Counted from the stretch's first letter, positions 34,085-45,030 are shown. The stretch is 64,000 bases of DNA from Geminicoccus roseus DSM 18922 (GCF_000427665.1 NZ_KE386572.1:2380196-2444195); one strand, 5' to 3'. Translations and numbers: made by a program. The notes: a model not told the origin generated them from the letters alone.

Positions 34085-34717
34085 TCAGGGCAGGAGCCCG
34101 CCGCCCTTGACCAAGGCCACCAGCCCAACCCCCAGTGCTATCAGGAAGCCGCTGGCTAGCCCGGACGTCACCGCCGACCAGAATCTTGAGCGGGCATTCT
34201 CATAGGCGCGGGCCAGCCGGATTGCGGTCTTCACGCCGTCCTCGTCGTCCAGCCCCAGCCGCGCCATCAGCCGTTCGATCGCCTGGCTGACCGCCTGGTC
34301 GGCCGCCCGGCGGGCCACGATGTCGATCTCGCCCAGGATCTCGCGGCGCTCATCGGCCAGATGCCGGGGAAGGCAGGGGAGGGCAGGCGATGCCAGCACC
34401 GCGTCGAGCTGGCGGCGTGCCTGGGCGCAATCGCCGGTCGAGAACAGCACCGGCGTGCCCGGAAAGGCCCGGCCCAGCGCGTCGACGATCTCGGCGCCCT
34501 CGCCGTCCGGCAGGGTCAGTTCGGACAGGATGGCCTGCGGCTGCCAGCCCGGCCGTTCCCGCAGCAGCATCGCCTCGGCGAGGCTGGCGGTGCCGCGCAA
34601 ATCCAGCCGCTCCCCGGGTTCCCGCTGGAGACCGGCGGCGAGGCGGGAGGTCGATTCCAGGATCAGCACGCGCACCTTGCCGCTCCGTGGCATGGGACAG
34701 GAGGCGTGTTCTACCAC
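34085..34717 (-). CDS. Degenerate receiver-like protein with C-terminal membrane helix
   Basis: A 210-residue protein. Residues 15-125 look like a response-regulator receiver domain (VRVLILES start, SELTLPDGEG loop, PVLFSTGD strand), but the phosphoacceptor Asp is Glu67. A helical stretch follows (about 130-180, AVSQAIERLMARLGLDDEDG), then one hydrophobic helix near the C-terminus (SGLASGFLIALGVGLVALV, about 185-203). No effector domain is present. It may be a constitutively 'on' or phosphorylation-independent scaffold at the membrane. The start (GTG 34717 or ATG 34693) is uncertain. I do not recognise the family. Confidence 0.65.
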   Translation of the reverse strand: MVEHASCPMPRSGKVRVLILESTSRLAAGLQREPGERLDLRGTASLAEAMLLRERPGWQPQAILSELTLPDGEGAEIVDALGRAFPGTPVLFSTGDCAQARRQLDAVLASPALPCLPRHLADERREILGEIDIVARRAADQAVSQAIERLMARLGLDDEDGVKTAIRLARAYENARSRFWSAVTSGLASGFLIALGVGLVALVKGGGLLP

Positions 34718-34756
34718 AAGTTGAAGAGAGCTTAAAGACTTTAGTCCTAGAATGGG

Positions 34757-35986
34757 CTAAAGCCCGCCGGCGGACGGCGCCTCGTCCAGGCCCCGCACCG
34801 CGTAGCCTTCGGCGGCCAGGGTGTTGCGGATCTGTGCGGCATGGGCGGCGTTGCGGGTCTCAATCGTCACGTCGACATCGGTCTGCATCACCGAGATCCG
34901 CGCGAACGCGCGCTGGTGCGCCACGTCGACCACGTTGCCGCCGCATTTCGCGATCAGCCCCGTCACCTTGGTCAGGCTGCCCGGCCGGTCGGGCAGGCTG
35001 ACCCGGAAGCGCACCATCCGCTCGGTGCGCACCAGGCCGCGCAGGATCACGGCGGACAGAAGCCGGCTGTCGATGTTGCCGCCGCACAAGGTCAGCCCGA
35101 CCTTGCGCCCGCGGAACCGGTCGCCATTGGCGAGCAGGGCGGCCAGGCCGGCGGCTCCGGCGCCCTCCACCACGGTCTTCTCGATCTCGAGCAGCATCAG
35201 GACCGCGGTCTCCAGCGCCGCCTCGTCCACCAGCACGACATCGTCGACCAGTTCCTCGATGATCGGCAGGGTGAGGGCGCCCGGATGCTTGACCGCGATG
35301 CCCTCGGCGATGGTGGGGCCGCCCGCCTCGATCGGCAGGCCGCGCCGCAGCCGCCACACCGTCGGATAGAGCGCCGCCTCCACCCCCACGATCTCGATGC
35401 CTGGCCGGATCGCCTTGGCTGCGGTGGCCATGCCCGAGATCAGCCCACCGCCGCCGATCGGCACCACCAGCACGTCCAGGTCCGGGTGGTCCTCCAGCAT
35501 CTCCAGGGCGATGGTGCCCTGCCCGGCGATCACCGCCGGGTCGTCGAACGGGTGGACGAACAGCAGGTTCTCGTCGGCAGCGATGGCGCGGGCGTGGCTG
35601 CCCGCCTCCTCGACGCTCTCACCGAACAGTTCCACCCGGGCACCGAGCTTGCGGGTGTTCTCGACCTTCACGATCGGGGTGAAGGCCGGCATCACGATCA
35701 CCGAAGGAATGCCCAGCCGGCTGGCATGATAGGCCACCCCCTGGGCATGGTTGCCGGCCGACATGGCGATCACGCCCCGCGCGCGCTCTTCTGGGCTTGC
35801 CTGGAGCAGGCGGTTGAGCGCCCCGCGCTCCTTGAACGAGGCGGTGTACTGGAAGTTCTCGAACTTCAGCCGGACATCCGCGCCGGTGATCTCCGAGAGG
35901 GTGCGCGACGGCAGGCAGGGCGGGCGCGCCACTGCACCGGCGATATGCCGGTGCGCCGCCTGCACGTCGGCCAGGGTCACGGTCAC
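34757..35986 (-). CDS. ilvA: Threonine ammonia-lyase (biosynthetic/catabolic IlvA type)
   Basis: PLP enzyme of 409 residues deaminating threonine to 2-oxobutanoate, the first step toward isoleucine. The PLP lysine is Lys52 in SFKERGA. SAGNHAQGVAYHA, the phosphate-binding VPIGGGGLISG and TLCGGNIDSRLL are clear. A single C-terminal ACT-like domain (about 325-400, VRFRVSLPDRPGSLTKV) suggests allosteric control; the length fits the single-ACT form. The GTG start at 35986 overlaps the argC stop (GTGA), so it is translated after argC. The upstream open frame is argC shadow. Confidence 0.93.
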   Translation of the reverse strand: MTVTLADVQAAHRHIAGAVARPPCLPSRTLSEITGADVRLKFENFQYTASFKERGALNRLLQASPEERARGVIAMSAGNHAQGVAYHASRLGIPSVIVMPAFTPIVKVENTRKLGARVELFGESVEEAGSHARAIAADENLLFVHPFDDPAVIAGQGTIALEMLEDHPDLDVLVVPIGGGGLISGMATAAKAIRPGIEIVGVEAALYPTVWRLRRGLPIEAGGPTIAEGIAVKHPGALTLPIIEELVDDVVLVDEAALETAVLMLLEIEKTVVEGAGAAGLAALLANGDRFRGRKVGLTLCGGNIDSRLLSAVILRGLVRTERMVRFRVSLPDRPGSLTKVTGLIAKCGGNVVDVAHQRAFARISVMQTDVDVTIETRNAAHAAQIRNTLAAEGYAVRGLDEAPSAGGL

Positions 35987-37029
35987 GGGTAGAGGGGGCC
36001 GATGGTCAGGCCGCTGGTCTCCGGCAGGCCGGTCATCACGTTCATGTTCTGCAGGGCCTGGCCGGACGCACCCTTGATGAGGTTGTCGGTCACCGAGAGG
36101 AGGATCGCCCGGCCCTTGATCCGGTCGGGATGCACCGCGATCAGGCAGTGGTTCGAGCCGCGCACCTGCTTGGTCGAGGGCAGGGACTTGGGGGGAAGGA
36201 CATGCACGAACGGCTCGTCGGCATAGGCCTCCTCCAGCCGCTCCTGCAGGTCCTGGACCTCCACGCCGTCCTTCATCCGCACATAGCTGGTGGCGAAGAT
36301 CCCGCGCAGCATCGGCACCAAATGCGGGGTGAAGCTCACCTCGACCTTCCCGCCGCCGAACTCGCTCAGGCACTGGTCGATCTCGGGCGCATGCCGGTGG
36401 TTGCCGACGCCATAGGCGGAAAATCCGTCGGCCGCCTCGGCGAACAGCAGGTTCTCCCGCAGCGAGCGCCCGGCCCCGGACACGCCGGACTTGCCGTCGA
36501 TCACGATCGGGTCGCGCTCGATCAGTTCCTCGGCCAGCAGCGGCACCAGCGGCAGTTCGGCGGTGGTCGTGTAGCAGCCGGGATTGGCCACCAGCCGGGT
36601 CGCCTTCACCTTGTCCCGGTAGTGCTCGGTCAGGCCGTAGACCGCTTCCTTCTGCAGTTCCACCGCCGCGTGCGGATGGCCGTAGACCTGGTGGTAGAGC
36701 TTCGGGTCGTAGAGGCGGAAGTCGGCGGACAGGTCGACGATCTTCACGTTGTGCGGCAGGTCGCGCAGCACTTCCTGGGTGGTGCCGTGCGGCAGGCAGC
36801 AGAACACCACGTCCAGCGCGGCGAAGTCGACATCCTCGATCTTCACCAGCTTCGGCAGCTTCTGCATCGCCAGATGCGGGAAGACCTCGCCGATCTGCTT
36901 GCCGGCCATGCGATCGCCGGTCAGGACCTCGACCTGGACCCGGTCGTGCTGCTCCAGCAGGCGCAGCAGTTCCGCGCCCGTGTAGCCCGACGCACCCAGC
37001 ACACCCACCGCGAGTTTCGACGCTGCCAT
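35983..37029 (-). CDS. argC: N-acetyl-gamma-glutamyl-phosphate reductase
   Basis: Third enzyme of arginine synthesis, NADPH-dependent, 348 residues. The nucleotide-binding GASGYTGAELLRLL (12-25) and the catalytic Cys152 in ANPGCYTT are present. HTIxFTPHLVPM-type features appear as VSFTPHLVPMLRGI, and the C-terminus RAILLSVTDNLIKGASGQAL is typical. A GAGTGAGGAAC site precedes the ATG at 37029; the open frame beyond it is not ArgC-like. In related genomes argC usually follows rpsI directly; here about 5.5 kb separates them. Confidence 0.95.
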   Translation of the reverse strand: MAASKLAVGVLGASGYTGAELLRLLEQHDRVQVEVLTGDRMAGKQIGEVFPHLAMQKLPKLVKIEDVDFAALDVVFCCLPHGTTQEVLRDLPHNVKIVDLSADFRLYDPKLYHQVYGHPHAAVELQKEAVYGLTEHYRDKVKATRLVANPGCYTTTAELPLVPLLAEELIERDPIVIDGKSGVSGAGRSLRENLLFAEAADGFSAYGVGNHRHAPEIDQCLSEFGGGKVEVSFTPHLVPMLRGIFATSYVRMKDGVEVQDLQERLEEAYADEPFVHVLPPKSLPSTKQVRGSNHCLIAVHPDRIKGRAILLSVTDNLIKGASGQALQNMNVMTGLPETSGLTIGPLYP

Positions 37030-37222
37030 GTTCCTCACTCCAGTCGCGCCGAGCAGATAGAGCCGGACGGGGTCCTTGTGCAACGCGCGGGATTGGGTGC
37101 CGCCGTTACTGCAGCCATGAGAGTCGACCCCGCCCGGCTGCCCAGTCCGGCATCCGTGCACGCATGTCTTGCGGCATTCGACCGGACGGTCCAACACGTT
37201 CCCGCTGAGCGGAGAGACGTCC

Positions 37223-38497
37223 TTGAAAACCCTCGTCATCGGCAGCGGCGGCCGGGAGCATGCGCTCTGCTGGTCGCTGGCCGCCTCCCCCATGGTCAGC
37301 GAAGTCCTGTGCGCGCCGGGCAATGCCGGCATCGCCGCGGTCGCCCGGTGCGTTGCCGTCGCCGTGGACGATATCGACGGCCTGGTCCGCCTGGCGCTGG
37401 CCGAAGCCGTCGGGCTGGTCGTGGTGGGGCCGGAGCTGCCGCTGACCCTGGGCCTGGTCGACCGGCTGGCGGAAGCCGGCATCCGCGCCTTTGGGCCCTC
37501 GGCCAGCGCTGCCCAGCTGGAGAGTTCCAAGGCATTCACCAAGGATTTCTGCACCCGCCACCATATTCCCACCGCCCGCTACCGCACCTTCACCAAGGAC
37601 AGGGCCGCCGAGGCCAGGGCCTATGTGGAGGCCGAAGGTGCGCCGATCGTGATCAAGGCCGACGGCCTGGCCGCGGGCAAGGGCGTGGTCGTCGCGCTGA
37701 CCCTGGACGAGGCGCTGGCGGCGGTGGACGACGCGTTCGCCGGCGGCTTCGGCGAGGCCGGCGCCACCCTGGTGGTCGAGGAGTGCCTGGTCGGCGAGGA
37801 GGCGTCCATGTTCGCCTTGTGCGACGGCACCCACGCCTTGGAGATCGGCACCGCCCAGGACCACAAGCGCGCGTTCGACGGCGATCAGGGGCCCAACACC
37901 GGCGGGATGGGCGCCTATTCGCCCGCTCCGATCCTGACCGACGCCCTGGTCGAGCAGGTGATGGCGACCATCATCCGGCCCACGCTGAAAGGCATGGCGG
38001 AGGAGGGCAATCCGTTCCAGGGCTTCCTCTATGCCGGGCTGATGCTGACGGCCGAGGGGCCGAAGCTGATCGAGTACAATGTCCGCTTCGGCGATCCGGA
38101 GTGCCAGGTCGTCCTGCCGCGCCTGATGACCGATCTGTGCCAGCTCCTGCAGGGTGCCATCGACGGCCAGCTCGCCCATATGAGCCTGCGCTGGTTTCCT
38201 GCCCATGCGCTGAGCGTTGTGATGGCCGCGAACGGCTATCCCGGCGCCTATGCCAGGAACACCGAGATCCGCATCCCGGCCGACCTGGAGGGCGACGACC
38301 TGCTCCTGTTCCATGCCGGCACCCGCGCGGAAGGCGGGCGCCTGCTCGCCAGCGGCGGCCGGGTCCTGAACGTCACCGGCATCGGCGCCGACCTCCAGCA
38401 GGCCCGCGACCGCGCCTATGCCGCGGTCGAGCGGATCGACTGGCCGGACGGCTTCTGCCGCAAGGATATCGGCTGGCGGGCGCTCGCCCGCTCCTGA
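37223..38497 (+). CDS. purD: Phosphoribosylamine-glycine ligase
   Basis: ATP-grasp enzyme of purine synthesis joining glycine to phosphoribosylamine, 424 residues. I use the TTG at 37223, preceded by GGAGAG, because it places KTLVIGSGGREHALCW at the very N-terminus as in the family. Other motifs: VVGPELPLTLGLVDRL, VIKADGLAAGKGVV (ATP-grasp lysine), DHKRAFDGDQGPNTGGMGAY and IEYNVRFGDPECQ. It is divergent from argC and followed 61 bases later by bioY. Confidence 0.95.
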   Translation: MKTLVIGSGGREHALCWSLAASPMVSEVLCAPGNAGIAAVARCVAVAVDDIDGLVRLALAEAVGLVVVGPELPLTLGLVDRLAEAGIRAFGPSASAAQLESSKAFTKDFCTRHHIPTARYRTFTKDRAAEARAYVEAEGAPIVIKADGLAAGKGVVVALTLDEALAAVDDAFAGGFGEAGATLVVEECLVGEEASMFALCDGTHALEIGTAQDHKRAFDGDQGPNTGGMGAYSPAPILTDALVEQVMATIIRPTLKGMAEEGNPFQGFLYAGLMLTAEGPKLIEYNVRFGDPECQVVLPRLMTDLCQLLQGAIDGQLAHMSLRWFPAHALSVVMAANGYPGAYARNTEIRIPADLEGDDLLLFHAGTRAEGGRLLASGGRVLNVTGIGADLQQARDRAYAAVERIDWPDGFCRKDIGWRALARS

Positions 38498-38558
38498 CGC
38501 TTGCGCTCGGCATCCGCCGACTTAATCTGCACCCCGCCTCCAGCCTGCAGGAACCGCC

Positions 38559-39131
38559 ATGTCCACGACCACCGCATCCCCGATCGACCAGCTGTGGCCG
38601 ACTGACCGGCCGGCCCTGCGCAACCTGGCGCTGGTGCTGTTCGGCACGCTGCTCCTGGCCGCCTCGGCCAAGATCCAGGTGCCGTTCTGGCCGGTCCCGA
38701 TGACCATGCAGACCGCCATCGTCGTGCTGATCGGCATGGCCTATGGCTGGCGCCTGGGTGCCGCCACCGTGGTCGCCTATCTGGCGGAGGGCGCCATGGG
38801 CCTGCCGGTGTTCACCGGCACGCCGGAGCGTGGCCTTGGCCTCGCCTACATGGTCGGCCCGACCGGCGGCTACCTGCTGGGCTTCGTTGCCGCTGCCGCC
38901 ATCGCTGGGTGGCTGGTGCGCTCGGGCCAGGGCCTGGCCCGCATCTCCGCCGCTGTCGTCGCTGGCATCGCGACCATCTTCGTGCTGGGCGTGGCCTGGC
39001 TGTCGGTCCTGGTGGGCTTCGAGAACGCCGTCACCCATGGCGTCCTGCCGTTCCTGCCGAGCGAGATCGCCAAGATCCTGCTGGCGATCGCGGCCGGCGT
39101 CGCCATGTTCCGGGTCCGCGCCAAGGCGTGA
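38559..39131 (+). CDS. bioY: BioY biotin transporter (ECF S component)
   Basis: An inner-membrane protein of 190 residues with about six transmembrane helices that binds biotin. Family motifs are SAKIQVPFWPVPMTMQTAIV (S-component biotin site), GLPVFTG and VGPTGGYLLGF. No bioM/bioN ATPase-permease genes are adjacent, so it either works alone (reported for some BioY proteins) or uses an energising module elsewhere. Its stop overlaps the GTG of the tsaC-like gene (GTGA), coupling the two. No BirA-type operator was recognised in the 61-base upstream gap. Confidence 0.94.
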   Translation: MSTTTASPIDQLWPTDRPALRNLALVLFGTLLLAASAKIQVPFWPVPMTMQTAIVVLIGMAYGWRLGAATVVAYLAEGAMGLPVFTGTPERGLGLAYMVGPTGGYLLGFVAAAAIAGWLVRSGQGLARISAAVVAGIATIFVLGVAWLSVLVGFENAVTHGVLPFLPSEIAKILLAIAAGVAMFRVRAKA

Positions 39132-40087
39132 GCCCGATCGTCCCACCCGATCCTCCGTCGATCCGGGAGGCGGCCGAGCATCTGTGCTCCGGCCGCCTCG
39201 TCGCTTTTCCGACCGAGACCGTCTACGGGCTGGGCGCGGACGCCACCGACGACGCGGCCGTGCAGAGCGTCTACCGGGCCAAGGGCAGGCCGGCCCACAA
39301 CCCGCTGATCGTCCATGTCGCCGACATCAAGGCGGCCGGGCGCCTGGTCGATCTGGACGAGCGGTCCCTGCTCCTGGCAAAGGCATTCTGGCCGGGGCCG
39401 CTCACCCTGGTGCTGCCTGCCCGGTCCGGCAATCCGGTCTCCCGCCATGCCACGGCCGGCCTCGCCACCCTCGCGATCCGGGTCCCCGCCCATCCGGTGG
39501 CGCAGGCGCTGCTGCGCCAGGCAGGACGCCCGGTCGTGGCGCCCTCCGCCAACCCTTCCGGGCGGATCAGCCCGACCACGGCCCGGCACGTGGCCGAGGA
39601 TCTGGGCCATGCGGTGGCGATGGTGCTGGATGGGGGTGTCTGCCAGGTAGGACTTGAGAGCACGGTGATCGGGCTGGCGGAGCCCGGCCGCGCCACGCTG
39701 CTGCGCCCGGGCGGCCTGCCCCGCCAGGAGATCGAGGCGATCCTGGGTCCCCTGGCGGCACCCGGCGACGACCCGGATCGCCCGGCTTCGCCCGGCATGC
39801 TCGCCTCGCACTATGCGCCGGCCGCCCCGGTCCGCCTGGACGCCTCCTCCGTGGCTCCCGATGAGGCGCTGCTGGCCTTCGGGCCGAATGTTCCGCCAGG
39901 CGCCCGTTCGACTTTCAACCTCAGTCCGACCGGCAACCTCGCCGAAGCCGCCGCCAACCTGTTCGCCATGCTCCGCCTGGCCGACCGGTCCGGCGCCGCC
40001 CGGATCGCCGTCATGCCGATCGAGGGGCAGGGCCTAGCCGAAGCGATCCGCGACCGCCTCCGCCGGGCCGCCGCGCCGAGACACTGA
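39128..40087 (+). CDS. tsaC: L-threonylcarbamoyladenylate synthase (Sua5/YwlC type)
   Basis: Makes threonylcarbamoyl-AMP for the t6A37 modification of ANN-decoding tRNAs. The 319 residues contain a YrdC domain (about 10-200: LVAFPTETVYGLGADATDD, KGRPAHNPLIVHV, FWPGPLTLVL, APSANPSGRISPTTA) plus the C-terminal Sua5 domain (about 230-315). It is therefore the two-domain Sua5 form rather than the short E. coli TsaC. SPGMLASHYAP is the typical inter-domain motif. The GTG start at 39128 overlaps the bioY stop. Confidence 0.94.
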   Translation: MSPIVPPDPPSIREAAEHLCSGRLVAFPTETVYGLGADATDDAAVQSVYRAKGRPAHNPLIVHVADIKAAGRLVDLDERSLLLAKAFWPGPLTLVLPARSGNPVSRHATAGLATLAIRVPAHPVAQALLRQAGRPVVAPSANPSGRISPTTARHVAEDLGHAVAMVLDGGVCQVGLESTVIGLAEPGRATLLRPGGLPRQEIEAILGPLAAPGDDPDRPASPGMLASHYAPAAPVRLDASSVAPDEALLAFGPNVPPGARSTFNLSPTGNLAEAAANLFAMLRLADRSGAARIAVMPIEGQGLAEAIRDRLRRAAAPRH

Positions 40088-40532
40088 CCCGGGCGCTCCC
40101 ACCGGCGGCGGACCCAAGTGCGGCCAGGGTCCAGCCGGGTCTGCCGCAAGCCGGCACGTGGAGGCAGGGCGATCCACAAGGCACGCGCCCACGCCGGCCT
40201 GGCAGGGGCTGCGCCTCCTCCACCTCGCCGAGGGAGCAAGGCAGCAGCCAGCCTGCACAAATCGTGAGGCCTCTTTCGTGAGGCTCCGTTCCGGGGAGCA
40301 CGATGCCGGCCGGGTCAAAGGCCGAAGGAGATGCCGGGAACGCCAGCAAGGGCCTGCGATAGCCGCCGACCTTGGGCAGCCGGGTGCTCCCGCTCGCCCG
40401 CATTTGCGAATGCACTGCCATCGGGTCCACCGCCAAGTAGCCCGCTGCCTACCGGGCTGGCCAGCTACGGCCTGCACCCTCCAGCAAAACCCGCACGCAC
40501 GCGAACCTCAAACGCTCAGGAGCATTTCAAGT
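40088..40532. other. Gene-free region before the IS630 remnant
   Basis: These 445 bases follow tsaC and hold no frame with protein-like composition. The last part (about 40500-40532) is AT-richer and includes TTCAAGTTCAGTTGAACGCAT, reminiscent of an IS630-type element end. A nearby imperfect direct repeat (GTGAGGC at 40265 and 40279) is short and possibly random. The segment is likely decayed DNA linked to the transposase remnant. Confidence 0.45.
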
Positions 40533-40984
40533 TCAGTTGAACGCATATTGTGCGTCCTGGAGGTGGTTGGCTACTCGGCTGGGCTGAAGGCATCGAGCAG
40601 CCGACCGATGGTGTTCCAAACGGTCTCGCGGCTTCGGACCGCCGCCTGACGCCGGAGCGTCTTGAGCTTGGCAAAGACCTGCCCGCCTCCCGGTCCTCCT
40701 GGACCGCTCCCTGCAAAGGATGCGTGCAGGAGCACGCGGCGGCGCCACACCTCGTCCGGTGCGAGGGGCGGCGCCAGGAACTGCTGGACCTGGGCATGGA
40801 AGGTCGAACCGGTCATCGGCCCGTCCAGGAAGAGCGGAACGGCGATGCCGCTGCTGCGTCGCCCGGCGAGATAGGTGGTGACCTGCCAAGTGGCCGGCGG
40901 CGGCATCATGCCCAGGACGAGATGCGAGGAGCCCGCGCCGAACGGCTTGCCATCGGCGTCGGCCCGCCTAGGCTCATCCCATGC
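40533..40984 (-). pseudogene. IS630-family transposase remnant (internal deletion and frameshift)
   Basis: Read leftward, one frame gives AWDEP, WQVTTYLAGRRSSGIAVPLF and LDGPMTGSTFHAQVQQFLAP. This aligns by eye with the IS630 pattern HWKTTTFVAGLR..I.AP...DGP..G..F..YVEQ.L.P. The following catalytic section (DNLGSHK to SPDLNPIEQ) is deleted. The frame resumes with QVFAKLKTLRRQAA and WNTIGRLLDAFSPAE, and a frameshift leads to ANHLQDAQYAF, matching the C-terminal ANYF..AGYA. It is a dead fragment sitting directly in front of the nucleoside ABC operon. Confidence 0.72.
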
Positions 40985-41017
40985 CAGCGGCGGCGTGCCG
41001 CCAGTCTTGGGGAGACG

Positions 41018-42010
41018 ATGATGATCCGCCGTTCGGCCCTTCTCGCCGCAGCCAGCCTCCTGGCCTTCTCGGTTGCCGCCCAGGCCCAGGAGGACTTCCA
41101 GCCGGCCCTGATCTTCGACATGGGCGGCAAGTTCGACAAATCCTTCAACGAGGCTGCCTACAACGGCGCGGAGAAGTTCAAGGCCGAGACCGGCATCGGC
41201 TATCTCGAGTTCGAGGTCACCAACGAGAGCCAGCGCGACCAGGCCCTGGAGCGCATGGCCAGGCGCGCCGACATCGTGGTGGTGGTCGGCTTCGCGTTCG
41301 GCACCTCGCTGGAGACGCTCTCCGAGCGCTATCCCGACGCCAAGTTCACCATCATCGACGCCAGCGTCGACAAGCCCAACGTCCAGTCGATCCTCTTCAA
41401 GGAGCACGAAGGCAGCTATCTGGTCGGGATGGCCGCGGCCCTGAAAAGCCAGACCGGCAAGATCGGCTTCGTGGGCGGCATGGACATCCCGCTGATCCAC
41501 AATTTCGAGTATGGCTACGAGCAGGGCGCCAAGGCGGCCAACCCCGACATCAAGCTGACCTCCAACTATGTCGGCACCACCCCGGCCGCCTGGAGCGATT
41601 CCACCCGGGCGAAGGAACTGGCCTTCAGCCACTACGACAGCGGCGCGGACGTGGTCTATGCCGCCGCCGGCGCCGCTGGCCTGGGCGTGCTGGAAGCGTC
41701 CAAGGACAAGGACGAGTTCTCGATCGGCGTCGACAGCAACCAGAACCATCTCTACCCGGGCCATGTGCTGACCTCGATGCTCAAGCGCGTCGACGTCGCG
41801 GTCTACGAGGCCTTCAAGGCCGCGCAGGACAACAGCTGGCAGCCGGGCATGCTCAATCTGGGTCTGAAGGAAGACGGCGTGGACTACGCGCTGGACGAGA
41901 ACAACCGGGAGGTCCTCACGCCGGAGATCGTCGCGAAGCTCGACGAGGCCAAGGCCAAGATCATCGCCGGCGAGATCGAGGTCCAGGACTACTACTCGAC
42001 GCAGCAGTGA
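41018..42010 (+). CDS. BMP family ABC transporter substrate-binding protein
   Basis: A 330-residue periplasmic protein of the basic membrane protein (BmpA/Med) family, whose characterised members bind nucleosides. The signal peptide ends at AAQAQ (about 24). Motifs: LIFDMGGKFDKSFNEAAYNG, VVGFAFGTSLE, FKEHEGSYLVGMAAAL and VGGMDIPLIHNFEYGYEQG. No lipobox cysteine is present, unlike many BMP proteins. Two adjacent ATGs (41018, 41021) follow a GGGGAGA site. It leads a complete importer (ATPase, two permeases), and nucleoside-degradation genes follow, supporting nucleoside uptake. Confidence 0.92.
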   Translation: MMIRRSALLAAASLLAFSVAAQAQEDFQPALIFDMGGKFDKSFNEAAYNGAEKFKAETGIGYLEFEVTNESQRDQALERMARRADIVVVVGFAFGTSLETLSERYPDAKFTIIDASVDKPNVQSILFKEHEGSYLVGMAAALKSQTGKIGFVGGMDIPLIHNFEYGYEQGAKAANPDIKLTSNYVGTTPAAWSDSTRAKELAFSHYDSGADVVYAAAGAAGLGVLEASKDKDEFSIGVDSNQNHLYPGHVLTSMLKRVDVAVYEAFKAAQDNSWQPGMLNLGLKEDGVDYALDENNREVLTPEIVAKLDEAKAKIIAGEIEVQDYYSTQQ

Positions 42011-42034
42011 CCCCTGGCCGGTAGCGGGGTCCGG

Positions 42035-43569
<1,535 letters not shown>

Positions 43570-43570
<1 letters not shown>

Positions 43571-44679
43571 TGGCGGCCGGGCCTTCCAGGAAGCTGCCCG
43601 CCTGGGCCGACTATGGCCTCCTGCCGCTCCTCAACCTGGTGGTCGCGTTCCTGATCGCCAGCCTAGTGGTGCTGGCGCTGGGCGAGAACCCGCTGGAAGC
43701 ATCCGGCTATCTGGTGCGCGGCGCGTTCGGCAACGCCGAGCTGTTCAGCTGGACCCTGTTCTACGCGACCAATTTCGTCTTCACTGGCCTGGCAGTCGCG
43801 ATCGCCTTCCATGCCGGCCTGTTCAATATCGGCGCCGAGGGCCAAGCCTATATAGGCGGCCTCGGCCTCACCCTGGTCTGCCTTTATCTGGGCGACCTGC
43901 CGTTCCTGGTGGTCCTGCCGCTGGCCACCCTCGCAGCCGCCGCCTTCGGCGCCGCCTGGGGCTTCATCCCGGGATGGCTGCAGGCCAGGCGCGGCAGCCA
44001 CATCGTCATCACGACGATCATGTTCAATTTTATTGCCGCGTCGATCATGACCTACCTCCTGGTCTACGTCCTGATCCGACCTGGCAGCTCCTCGCCCGAA
44101 TCCGCCACCTTCCCGCCAAATGCTTGGCTGCCGCAGCTCTGGGAGATTGCGGGCGCCCTCGGCCTGGACCTGCCGCGCAGCCCGCTCAACCTCGCCTTCT
44201 TCTGGGCGCTGATCTGCGCCTTGCTGGTCTGGCTGTTCCTGACCCGCACCCGCGCCGGGTTCGAGCTGCGGGTGGTCGGCCGCAACGACCAGGCAGCCGT
44301 CTATGCCGGGATCTCGCCGGCGCGCTGGCAGATGATCGCCATGGCGCTCTCCGGGGCTCTCGCGTCCTTCATCGCGCTCAACGAGGTGATGGGCAGCCAT
44401 CACCGCCTGCTCCTGAACTTCACCGGCGGCTACGGCTTCGTCGGCATCGCCGTCGCGCTGATGGGCCGCAACCATCCGGTCGGCATCCTGCTGGCCGCCC
44501 TCCTGTTCGGCGCCCTCTACCAGGGCGGCTCGGAACTCGCCTTCGACATGCCGGCGATCACCAAGGACATGGTGGTGGTCGTCCAGGGCCTGGTGATCCT
44601 GTTCGCCGGGGCGCTGGAACATTTCTTCCGTCCGACCCTGGAGCGCATGTTCCGCCCCCGCCGGGCGGCCCCGGCATGA
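43570..44679 (+). CDS. Nucleoside-type ABC transporter permease 1
   Basis: A 369-residue inner-membrane permease of the branched-chain/BMP transporter permease family, about 8-10 helices. Motifs include FHAGLFNIGAEGQAYIGGLG, GSHIVITTIMFNFIAASIMTYL, FELRVVGRNDQAAVYAGISP and the FTGGYGFVGIAVALMGRNHP conserved segment near the C-terminus. It is coupled to the ATPase gene by TGATG. The second permease gene starts 351 bases later rather than immediately, unusual for this operon type. Confidence 0.93.
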
Positions 44680-45030
44680 GCGTCTTGGCCGCCACTCCCG
44701 CGCCGGACCGGGCCGGCCCATCGGTACGAGGCCAGATCCGCTTCTGGCGAGCGCCCGGCGTTCCGTCGCCCACCCGCCCGGATCGACCTGTCCGCCATCC
44801 GCTGCGGCCGGAAGGAGGCCGGGCCCGCTGCCGGCCGGGGTGGGTGTCCGCCACGCGTGGCCAATCGTCAGCAGCACGAGGCGGAAGTGTTCTCTGTCGT
44901 CCAGCCTGCGGGGCGCGCATGCCGACGGCAGGCCCATGGCCATTTCATTTGCAGGATCCGGCAGCACGGCCCGCCGCTTCCGGGCCCTCCGGCCGGTCTG
45001 GCAGGGCCACCGGCATCGGGAGGCCTGGGC
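44680..45030. other. 351-bp gap between the two permease genes
   Basis: Most BMP-type operons have adjacent or overlapping permease genes. Here 351 bases intervene. Frames exist on both strands (one from an ATGA overlap at 44676 on +, another leftward) but neither has recognisable protein features, and the composition is Arg/Pro/Gly-rich shadow-like. Inserted non-coding DNA is the best description; the downstream gene has its own GGAGG site. Confidence 0.5.
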
